A stretch of 16,994 bases of DNA, from positions 5,156 to 22,149 of the forward strand of contig DNBN01000090.1 of NCBI GenBank assembly GCA_003491845.1, in the 5' to 3' direction. Numbering within the stretch: position 1 is the stretch's first letter; each line of letters starts with the position of its first letter. Made by a program: the position numbers and the translations under genes. The notes beneath the pieces were generated by a model that was given only the letters and a program-made list of their open reading frames with translations, did no database searches and was not told the DNA's origin. This document shows positions 7,170 to 14,694 of the stretch, in pieces. Source of the DNA: Porticoccaceae bacterium. GTDB lineage: Bacteria > Pseudomonadota > Gammaproteobacteria > Pseudomonadales > Porticoccaceae.

Positions 7170-9134
7170 CTACTTAGAGGCTACAGTTTGACTGCCAGTG
7201 AAACAGTCGTTATCTAAATAATCTGTCAACGCCGTATAAAACTTTAGTTTGTGTCTATAAAACAATGTGTTGGAAAAGTGATCAGCGCCCTCTAACCAGA
7301 GAGACTTAAATTGCTTATTATTATCTTCCAATGCCTTTATATAGGTTCTAGCAGCGCGGGGAGGCGTTCTTTGATCGACATCGCCATGCACAATAAGCAT
7401 AGGAACATTGACATTGGCCACTTCTTTTATGGGTGACAAGCTATCATCCCACATACGTAACTGCTCGTCTTTTTGTGCTCCTCGCATACTAAACCGGTAA
7501 TAATTAACCTGTTCATTAGGATCAGGTACTGAGGCACCTGCCACAACACATTGATAAATTTGCGGCGTTCGTGACGCCGCCGCTAGAGCAGAGTAACCAC
7601 CATAGGACCATCCAAACATCATCATTCGATTGGGGTCAACTAACCCTTGTTCAGCAAGATATAGCGCTCCGTCATCTTTATCATCCTGCATTTTATATCC
7701 GCCTTGACCGCCATCAATAAACGCTGACATATAGAAATCTAATCCATAGTTTTTAGACCCTCGATACTGGGGCTGAAGCACCATAAAACCACGATTAGCA
7801 AGAAGCTGAGCCCATTCATCAAAACTAGGATTCTCTCCTACAAAGGGTCCGCCGTGGGGCATAACAACCAAAGAATACGGCGGCTTACTATTGGGTACGG
7901 TAATAAATCCGCGTATGGTCTTTCCATCTCGAGACTTATACGTGATTGCCTCGACATCAGCCAATTTTTCACTAGAAAATTGTGGCTTTGAAGAACCTAC
8001 GACACTGAGGGATCCATTCTTTAAAAGATAATAGGTTCCAGGATCTCGCGGGCCACGATTAGAAATAATCATACTATTTCCGTCTTCTGACCGACTGGAT
8101 ATTCGCAGTCGATCTGCATGCGGAATTAAACCTATTAATTGCTCATAGATGGCTTGTTCGCCACCATCAAAAAATTCGCGCTTAATATTTCTTCCATCAT
8201 AGTAGGACACCGATACGATTTCATCTGGATTGGTATAAGGATTACTATGCCGCTGGACCCCGTTTAAATCGACGTCAGAACGTCGGTAAAGGAGCTCTTT
8301 ATACTTTAATGTCTCAGGATTAAAGGACCAAAGACCAGTCTTATCATTACCATTATGGGCCAATACTAAAAGATCTTCCGAGGATGCTGGATCAAACCCC
8401 AAAACACGCCACTCTTCAAAACTATCTTCGCTACTACGATTAATAACCTTCCATTCTGAGCTGTCTGGTCCACGGTAATATGTCAACCACTCATTGGTCT
8501 GGCTATCTCTACCACTACCCAAACGCGGCCGCCCTTGATCATCGAAACCGAAATTATTAACCTTTGGTGATTCACGTGTCACTAATCTACGAGATTTTGA
8601 TTTTAAATCAAATTCATAATACGAAGGATAACGAGATCTTTCTTCATATCCGTACATTAGAATCTTATTTTTCTTCCGCGGTAAGGTATCTTGAATACCA
8701 GCAATCGACCGAATTGTCTTCCACTTGGAGTTTTTAATCGCTTTCTTATCGAGCGTTAACATACCGCCTTTATACTCGTAGACTCCCTGATTCCAGTCAT
8801 CTATTTTATCACGCACTTTCATCCTCGCACTAAATATGAGGCTGTCAGCTGAGACCCAATCAAAGGTCGTAATTTCCATCGGCTCGGCATTCATCCTAAA
8901 CGGCCGTTTCGACAAATTATTCGCATCATAAACTTCAAGAATAGGATTGCCGTCTTTCGTTGCAATTTTCAATAATGCCAGACGATTACCATCAGGTGAA
9001 AGGCTTACACTGCTCATATTAGCACGCTTAGCCCATTCCTCGAGAGAATAAACATCACTTGCTAATCCTATGGAACTCCAACTTAGCGTCAGAGTAAGTA
9101 TCACTAGCAATCGATTTGGAATACGTATATGCAC
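7170..9134 (-). CDS. Secreted S9-family prolyl-oligopeptidase/acylaminoacyl-type peptidase
   Basis: The 654-aa protein is a serine peptidase of the S9 (prolyl oligopeptidase) family, expected to cleave short peptides in the periplasm or outside. It has an N-terminal signal peptide (hydrophobic core about 9-23, likely cut after SIGLA near residue 25), a central region of repeated beta-strand motifs such as SLSPDGNRLALL (44-55) consistent with a propeller (about 40-390), and a C-terminal alpha/beta-hydrolase domain. The oxyanion region MPHGGP (425-430) and the catalytic triad are visible: Ser510 in GWSYGG, Asp587 in HGDVDQRTPP and His619 in GADHF. The GTG start has AGGAG 7 nt upstream. It lies directly downstream of a large TonB-dependent receptor on the same strand, but a strong terminator (9284-9321) separates them, so it probably has its own promoter. 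The exact substrate (dipeptidyl, acyl-amino or oligopeptide) is not determinable here. Confidence 0.93.
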   Translation of the reverse strand: MHIRIPNRLLVILTLTLSWSSIGLASDVYSLEEWAKRANMSSVSLSPDGNRLALLKIATKDGNPILEVYDANNLSKRPFRMNAEPMEITTFDWVSADSLIFSARMKVRDKIDDWNQGVYEYKGGMLTLDKKAIKNSKWKTIRSIAGIQDTLPRKKNKILMYGYEERSRYPSYYEFDLKSKSRRLVTRESPKVNNFGFDDQGRPRLGSGRDSQTNEWLTYYRGPDSSEWKVINRSSEDSFEEWRVLGFDPASSEDLLVLAHNGNDKTGLWSFNPETLKYKELLYRRSDVDLNGVQRHSNPYTNPDEIVSVSYYDGRNIKREFFDGGEQAIYEQLIGLIPHADRLRISSRSEDGNSMIISNRGPRDPGTYYLLKNGSLSVVGSSKPQFSSEKLADVEAITYKSRDGKTIRGFITVPNSKPPYSLVVMPHGGPFVGENPSFDEWAQLLANRGFMVLQPQYRGSKNYGLDFYMSAFIDGGQGGYKMQDDKDDGALYLAEQGLVDPNRMMMFGWSYGGYSALAAASRTPQIYQCVVAGASVPDPNEQVNYYRFSMRGAQKDEQLRMWDDSLSPIKEVANVNVPMLIVHGDVDQRTPPRAARTYIKALEDNNKQFKSLWLEGADHFSNTLFYRHKLKFYTALTDYLDNDCFTGSQTVASK

Positions 9135-9252
9135 TTAATAACTCCTTTTTAACCAGAATATTTAAAACATGTTTAGATAGTAAAACATGCGTAATAGTAT
9201 GCAGAAAAATATCTATTAATTCAAAAATAATAACCTATTGGTAGTACCTATG

Positions 9253-9262
9253 CCTAATTAGG
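9253..9262. repeat. Short palindrome upstream of the S9 peptidase
   Basis: CCTAATTAGG is a perfect 10-bp palindrome 119 bp upstream of the peptidase start, within the 212-bp gap that follows the receptor gene. Nearer the start, AAAACATG occurs twice (about 9162-9190). Either could be a regulator site; no clear promoter was identified. Confidence 0.3.
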
Positions 9263-9283
9263 TGAGCAGAGCAATGACACGCT

Positions 9284-9321
9284 ACAAAAAAAACCTCCTC
9301 AATTTAACTTGAGGAGGTTTT
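9284..9321 (-). terminator. Strong rho-independent terminator of the large TonB receptor gene
   Basis: A perfect 13-bp stem, AAAACCTCCTCAA (9290-9302) with TTGAGGAGGTTTT (9309-9321), has a 6-nt loop. On the minus strand it lies about 25 bp after the receptor stop and is followed by a run of eight T residues, the classical intrinsic terminator layout. Confidence 0.88.
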
Positions 9322-9346
9322 GATAACCTACTGTGTAATCAAAAGA

Positions 9347-12300
9347 TTAGAATTCATAGGCAAAATTCATGTAAACAGTACGTCCGATCATATTATATCC
9401 ATAGCCAATCGCAGCGTTGTTCTTAGCAGAAACCTCAGAACCGTCTACTTTTGGCGGCGCTTTATCAAGAATATTAGATGCACCAACTGTGACGCCCCAA
9501 TTATCCTCTACAAAGCTCAATGACAAGGAATGTATCAGATAGGATTTGGCGAATCCAACGTCCCGACAAAGCAAGTCATCAGGACCACCTAGGCACGTAT
9601 CAGAAAAAGTTCCAGTGCCGTTGCTATCATTAATGTCACTGAATGGATCAATATCGCGAGAGTCCTGGTCAACCGAACCAATGTAGTTTGAACGAAGTTG
9701 CAAACGCCACTTGTCATATTCTACCCGGAGAGTAGAGTTACCTTTCCAGCTTGGGAAGCCCCACTCGCCGGCAAGATCATCGTAGTCCTCAACACCGTTA
9801 TCATCAACGAAAAGGAAAGAACGCTCGATTGAACGGTTAGCATCGATATCGAATGAAACTTCATAGGGACGCTCAAAAAAGGTCCATGTATCAGCAAAAG
9901 TAACATTAACATCAACACCACGTGCCTTTTCGTTATCTCTATTCAAGAAACCATTATCTAAAAGGACGATCTGTGGATCTGTTGGGTCACTAAAATCACG
10001 CGTGATTCTGCTACAAAACGCACTTGTGCCTGTTCGAGAACCATAACAATCATTGACGATGTATTGGCCATTTGGCTCGATGATCGTATCAGTGATATCG
10101 ACTTCGTAATAAGTAGAGCTTATGCCGAAATCAAAGTCATTAGAGAACTCCTGTTCCCAAGAGAATCCCGCGGTCCAAGATTCAGAAGTCTCTGGATCAA
10201 GAGTCAACGAACCGCCAGTAGACTGCTCAACACTGTATGCTCCAAACCCTCGGGCTACCGTAGGATCAACGCCATTGGCTGCGCAATTAGCCAATATCTG
10301 GCTATCACGTGGATCATTTGCACCATTATATTCACCGGTAAATAGATCAATAGCTTCTTCTGGAGCCATACATGGATCACCAATGGTATTGAATCCAGTT
10401 TGGTTAGCTAAAAACAATTCACGTAAGTTTGGCGCACGGAAGGCAGTTCCATACGTTCCTCTTATAAGCAAAGAGTTGACAGGACGCCAGCCCATTTTGA
10501 ATGATTCAGTTGTGTTGGAACCATATATTTCATCATCAGTTATCCTGGCTGACAAATTAACAGTGAGCTCTTTAGCCATTGGCATGTTTGCCAGAAGTGG
10601 CGCTTCAATCTCAACAAAGACCTCCTTCATGTCTTTTGCACCAACAGCACCGCCATCAGAGAAATATCCAAAGAATAGTCCGTCACGTGCAACCGCGTCT
10701 GGCATCGAATTGATTTCGTCCTTACGATATTCAACACCAACAGTTCCTAAGATAGGACCGTTGGCCATTTCATAAAGATCGCCTGCCATGGAGGCAGAGA
10801 AAATTGTCTGCTCGTAGTCTGTATCAAAATCACGACTATCAAAAAGATAATTAGTTTCAGCAGCGGTAGCAAACTCACCAACAATATCATCAGGATAGAG
10901 CGATGGTGCAAACATATTCACCGCAACACAACCGGGAGCAGCATCGTCCGCTAACACCACACCTGAGTCATTCTCACAAGGCGTGTCTGTAGATGAGTAA
11001 TTGCCCAGTGCAAGATCCAAGCGATCACCACGAATACCAAACCGGTGAGAAGCGCCTGATGACTTTGAATAAGACAAGTACGTATCAAAACTCCAATTAG
11101 TCAAGGAACCCATTTCTAAGAAAGGTAGGTCTCCGGTGAGGCCGGCCACAAATCGGAGCTGCTGACGGTCACCTTCTCCAGCTGACCGATCATTTTTAAC
11201 AGAAACGATAGGCAAAGTACCTACAGCACCGATGGGACCATTTAATAGCCCAAAGGTAGCAGGAGTACAACCAGCTAGTGGAATTCCGTAAGACGCGCAA
11301 AGACCTTCGTAGTAGGCCCCAAACGAGGCAGTATAAGCTGGATTAGTAAACAACGCGTCTTCTGCTAGACCACAGTCAACACCATTTTCAGCATTAGGGT
11401 TACATAGATTATAGGGGTTATTGGCAGGTACATCTGGGAATAACTGCGGAGGACTTCCCAACGTCTCAAACTCAACTTCGGTGTATAACGTCTCGAAGTA
11501 TGCGGTGATGTTGGCATCTCCTTCAAAAGTATACTCACCAAAAACCATGCCCGTGGCTGATTGATAATCGGGATATAAGTAGCCGCTTTGGGCATAGTCT
11601 GTACCATTTAAGCTATAGTCAGCGTAAGATGCATCGGCAAGACCATCTCCGTCACTATCAATACCAAAGCCACCATATGGCGACACGGGTTCACTAAAGT
11701 TACCCCAGCCTCCATTGCTTTGTCCCGGCGTATAATATATTGACCCTGTAGCCATACCTGGTACAAATACTCTCCGAGCAAGTCCGCTTGCCACACAATC
11801 AGAGGGCTTCATGCCATAGGTCGCTGCGTAGTAGAGGTCTGTAGATCGATAATTGCCGTCGGTATCAATTTCATAATTCTTGCTGCACTCAGACATCCAA
11901 GGACGGCTACCATAAGTGGCGTGAGAATCTTTGTTATAATCTAATCCTGCTCCAATTAGACCGCGATCCCAATTTTTACCCCAGGTGACGTTCAAGTTTA
12001 TATTGTCACCACCATCATACTTAGGAGAGGTGGCTCCACCTTCAACCGTAAAACCATCAAAATCTTTCTTTAAAATGATATTCGCTACACCACCAATCGC
12101 ATCGGAACCATAAACCGAAGATGCTCCATCAGTAAGTGTCTCATATCGTTGCACAAGGCCTGCAGGAACAGAACCCACGTCAGGAGCATAAGGCGCCCCT
12201 TCGGCACCGCCTGGTGCCATTCGTCTACCATTGATCAAAACCAATGTTCGCGATGCGCCCAGCCCCCTGAGGCTAAGCGGTCTAGATCCTGGACCATTGT

Positions 12301-12649
12301 CCAATACAAATCCGCTAAAAGTCAGATCAACCTGCTGGCCGCCAGCGGATGTGGATGACTGAAGGATATCTGCAGCGTTAACCAAACCTGCTTCTCGAGA
12401 TATACCTGCATTGATAATCTGCAAAGGAGCTATGCTTGAAAAAGTGGTTCGCTTTAAGCGTGAACCAGTTACGACGATCTCTTCAACAGAATCTTCAGCT
12501 TCGGATTCCTGAGAAGATTCAACGGCATCAGACGTAATTGATTCTGACTCAATCACATCCTGTGCATAAACAGCTGACGCTGTCAGTAGTAAAGCGGGCG
12601 AGGCCAACAGCGCCAAACGGCGAAGCAAACCAATATTTTTAGAACTCAT
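9347..12649 (-). CDS. Large TonB-dependent outer-membrane receptor, 1100 aa
   Basis: This is an outer-membrane active-transport receptor. I start it at the ATG at 12649 because GGGAG lies 7 nt upstream and it is followed at once by a signal peptide (basic LLRR, hydrophobic core, cut near AVYA|QD at about 29); the frame could extend 33 codons further, but those look non-coding. After an acidic spacer comes a TonB-box-like EEIVVTGSR (57-65), then the plug domain (about 66-195) with SRPLSLRGLGASRTLVLINGR-type and YGSDAIGGVANI (180-191) motifs, then a long beta-barrel ending in a C-terminal aromatic residue (AYEF). Two calcium-site-like runs, DTDGNY (262-267) and DSDGDGLAD (331-339), lie in loops. 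Cysteines come in close pairs across loops, suggesting disulfides. At 1100 aa it is long, as in receptors for peptides or glycans. The adjacent exported S9 peptidase favours peptides, but that is inference. Confidence 0.92.
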   Translation of the reverse strand: MSSKNIGLLRRLALLASPALLLTASAVYAQDVIESESITSDAVESSQESEAEDSVEEIVVTGSRLKRTTFSSIAPLQIINAGISREAGLVNAADILQSSTSAGGQQVDLTFSGFVLDNGPGSRPLSLRGLGASRTLVLINGRRMAPGGAEGAPYAPDVGSVPAGLVQRYETLTDGASSVYGSDAIGGVANIILKKDFDGFTVEGGATSPKYDGGDNINLNVTWGKNWDRGLIGAGLDYNKDSHATYGSRPWMSECSKNYEIDTDGNYRSTDLYYAATYGMKPSDCVASGLARRVFVPGMATGSIYYTPGQSNGGWGNFSEPVSPYGGFGIDSDGDGLADASYADYSLNGTDYAQSGYLYPDYQSATGMVFGEYTFEGDANITAYFETLYTEVEFETLGSPPQLFPDVPANNPYNLCNPNAENGVDCGLAEDALFTNPAYTASFGAYYEGLCASYGIPLAGCTPATFGLLNGPIGAVGTLPIVSVKNDRSAGEGDRQQLRFVAGLTGDLPFLEMGSLTNWSFDTYLSYSKSSGASHRFGIRGDRLDLALGNYSSTDTPCENDSGVVLADDAAPGCVAVNMFAPSLYPDDIVGEFATAAETNYLFDSRDFDTDYEQTIFSASMAGDLYEMANGPILGTVGVEYRKDEINSMPDAVARDGLFFGYFSDGGAVGAKDMKEVFVEIEAPLLANMPMAKELTVNLSARITDDEIYGSNTTESFKMGWRPVNSLLIRGTYGTAFRAPNLRELFLANQTGFNTIGDPCMAPEEAIDLFTGEYNGANDPRDSQILANCAANGVDPTVARGFGAYSVEQSTGGSLTLDPETSESWTAGFSWEQEFSNDFDFGISSTYYEVDITDTIIEPNGQYIVNDCYGSRTGTSAFCSRITRDFSDPTDPQIVLLDNGFLNRDNEKARGVDVNVTFADTWTFFERPYEVSFDIDANRSIERSFLFVDDNGVEDYDDLAGEWGFPSWKGNSTLRVEYDKWRLQLRSNYIGSVDQDSRDIDPFSDINDSNGTGTFSDTCLGGPDDLLCRDVGFAKSYLIHSLSLSFVEDNWGVTVGASNILDKAPPKVDGSEVSAKNNAAIGYGYNMIGRTVYMNFAYEF

Positions 12650-12746
12650 GCGGTGTCTCCCAAGAGAGTTTTTTTGTGCAAATTGATGATAAGAAATGCC
12701 TTCACTCGAATGATCAACGACAGTCAAAGTTTTGGCACATCTAGGC

Positions 12747-12774
12747 ATAATAACGGAATTACAATAAAATGCAA
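12747..12774 (-). promoter_or_regulatory. Candidate promoter of the large TonB receptor
   Basis: On the minus strand, TTGCAT (12769-12774) and TATTAT (12747-12752) are spaced by 16 bp, about 100 bp upstream of the chosen ATG. The -10 matches five of six bases; the -35 is poor, which fits an activated or regulated promoter. The -35 overlaps the palindrome at 12772-12787. Confidence 0.35.
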
Positions 12775-12787
12775 TTATGCATAATTG
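12772..12787. promoter_or_regulatory. 16-bp palindrome, possible operator
   Basis: CAATTATGCATAATTG is a perfect 16-bp palindrome at the -35 side of the candidate receptor promoter. Its position and symmetry suggest a binding site for a dimeric regulator controlling the receptor, but no regulator gene is nearby. Confidence 0.4.
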
Positions 12788-12950
12788 AGCCAGCTAAATA
12801 TTAAATATTTCATAATACGATTGACAATAAAATATCCTTCAAACGACAAAATTGGTAGATCTGGTACAGTGTTTCCAGTCATGAAAAAGCGCTATATAGT
12901 CACAAATAATCAATACCCGCGAAAATTATTTGCATACATTCTTATAAAAA

Positions 12951-14680
12951 GTGCATCCATGTGATGTCATTTATCCTGCGTATTTTTTTTGGGCCATTGT
13001 AGTATTAAGCCTTTCGAGCTGTGATCTATCAGCATCGAAAAGGATAGACACTCAGCAATTACTAAAAAGTAGCCAAGAGCGTAAAATGGCGGCTATCGCG
13101 ATCTCTGATAATTATGGTACTGAGATTACAAAAGAAATTTTGCAGCGGGACGGTAACGCGGTAGAGGCTTTGCCCTAGCAGTGACATTTATAGATGCTGG
13201 TAATGGTGGTGGCCTCATGACCTTGAAAATAGGCGCAGAGGTCACATTTTTAGACCATCGTGAGACAGCGCCCGTTGGTGCACATAAAAATATGTACCTA
13301 GATTCAAAGGGTGAGGTGATAAGGGCTATTACCATTATTGGCAGCAAAGCCGCTGGAGTACCCGGAACCGTCGTTGGATTATGGGCGGCACATCAAAAGT
13401 ACAGTAAGCTTCCTTGGATTGGTCTATTGCAGCCAGCAATCAGACTAGCGGAAGATGAATCTTCCCCGCGACGGTGTTGGCCGACAGCATCAATAGTATG
13501 CAGCCGCGTTTTGCTCAAAAAACTAACTGTAATAAGTATTTCAATAGCATCGATATAAATAAGTTATTTAAACAACCAGAATTGGCACGAACTCTAAAAC
13601 CTGTAGCACTGCATGGCGCTGATAATTTCTACCGAGGAAAAACGGCCAAACTTATTATTGATGAGATGCAACGCTCTGGCGGACTGATATCAATTGAAGA
13701 CGTGCACCAGTATAAAGCGCTTTGGCGAGACCCTAAACGTGTTAAATGGCAAAATTACGAAATCATCTCTGCCCCACCACCACGTTCTGATGGCTTTGCT
13801 ATTGTTCAGTTATTAAAAATGAACGATTATCTAGCAGATCAATTTGCTGATACCGAACCCCAATTCTGCACAATATATTAATCTTTCGGATGAAATGGAA
13901 AAACGTGTGTTTGCCAATCGAGCAGAGTATCTTGGGAATCTAGATTTCGTGGATATACACATCAAAACGCCCCTAAGCGACGAGTATATCTCAAAGCGCG
14001 CAACTGAAGTAAACCTGACTGCAATATAGAAAATGAAAGGCATTAACCCTAGCTTGGAGTCCCCCGATACCACACCTTACTCTATCGTTGATCAATAGGG
14101 TAATGCAGTGTCGGACACCTATGCCATAGAGTCGGACTACGGCATTGGCGTTGTGGTCAGCGGCGCAGGATTCCTATTGAACAATGAAATGGATGATTTT
14201 AGCGCTAAACCCGGAGTCGCCAACATTTTCGGCGTGATGGGCAATAAAGCCAATGAAATTCAACTAGCTAACCCCATGCTATCGTCCATGTCACCAACAC
14301 TTTTACTTAAAAATGGTGAGATTGAAATGGTACTGGGGACACCGGGCGGATCCACTTTTTTAAACTGTATTTCAGGCATAATGACTATTTTAGACTACAA
14401 AATGACACCACAGGACGCGATGGATGCAGAACGATTTCATCATCAACTGGTGCCGGCAGATTTGGTCACCTACAGTGGGTTCACGATTGGTCGACATCTG
14501 TCAAAGGAAACAGTGCACGCACTGTTAAAGCGAGGATATAGAGCAGCACCGCATTCGTTTGAATACGGCGATGTTCAAATAATCGTGAAAAACGATAGAC
14601 CTTCGACTGCAGCGTCAGATTCGCGCGACAGAGGAGTGTCTCGGGTTTTTGCTATAACCACAAAAACCCGAGACCACTAA
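12951..14680 (+). pseudogene. Gamma-glutamyltransferase (GGT) pseudogene with frameshifts and amber codons
   Basis: Joined across frames, this stretch reads as a full-length GGT, a periplasmic self-cleaving enzyme of glutathione and gamma-glutamyl peptide use. Recognisable family pieces run in order: a lipobox-like LSLSSC signal, ILQRDGNAVEA, FALAVT, DHRETAP, NRAEYLG, DTTPYS plus GNAVSDTYA (the self-cleavage region), GFLLNNEMDDF, MLSSMSPT and GTPGGSTF. Lesions: a frame change near 13166-13170 that seems to have lost about five residues; a one-base loss near 13457 (GATGAATC for an expected GATGGAATC); an extra C in the run 13858-13861; TAG at 14027-14029; TAG at 14096-14098, seven codons after the Thr pair. 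Motif residues have also decayed: the His after the Thr pair is Pro, and PPPSSGG has become PPPRSDG. No intact product can be made. The first codon is a GTG at 12951. The pseudogene is convergent with the ZnuD-like gene, 14 bp apart. Confidence 0.93.
14635..14678. repeat. Long perfect hairpin in the 3' end of the GGT pseudogene
   Basis: GTCTCGGGTTTTTG (14638-14651) and CAAAAACCCGAGAC (14661-14674) are perfect 14-bp arms around a 9-nt loop; AGTG (14635-14638) and CACT (14675-14678) extend the stem if one C is bulged. It lies between two convergent genes and so may be a bidirectional terminator. A T-run (14688-14693) follows on the plus strand, but about 13 nt late, so the terminator call is tentative. 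Confidence 0.6.
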
Positions 14681-14694
14681 CTACTTGCTTTTTT

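Larger units (their letters stand above)
12650..12950. other. Divergent intergenic region between the TonB receptor and the GGT pseudogene
   Basis: This A+T-rich 301-bp gap carries the candidate receptor promoter and a 16-bp palindrome, described separately. A TTGACA at 12821-12826 on the plus strand could be the -35 of the GGT gene, but no good -10 is found at normal spacing, so that promoter is either weak or already lost. No RNA gene or small ORF was recognised. Confidence 0.5.

Noticed and set aside
10122..10775. A 217-codon plus-strand open frame
   Set aside because: It lies wholly antisense to the large TonB receptor, whose family motifs and coding pattern are clear; no ribosome site or recognisable motif supports the plus-strand frame.
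12821..12826. Consensus TTGACA as the GGT promoter
   Set aside because: No acceptable -10 hexamer is present at 15-19 bp spacing on the plus strand.
13844..14680. Functional recoded GGT using amber read-through
   Set aside because: Read-through could bridge the two TAG codons but not the three upstream frame changes or the altered conserved residues.
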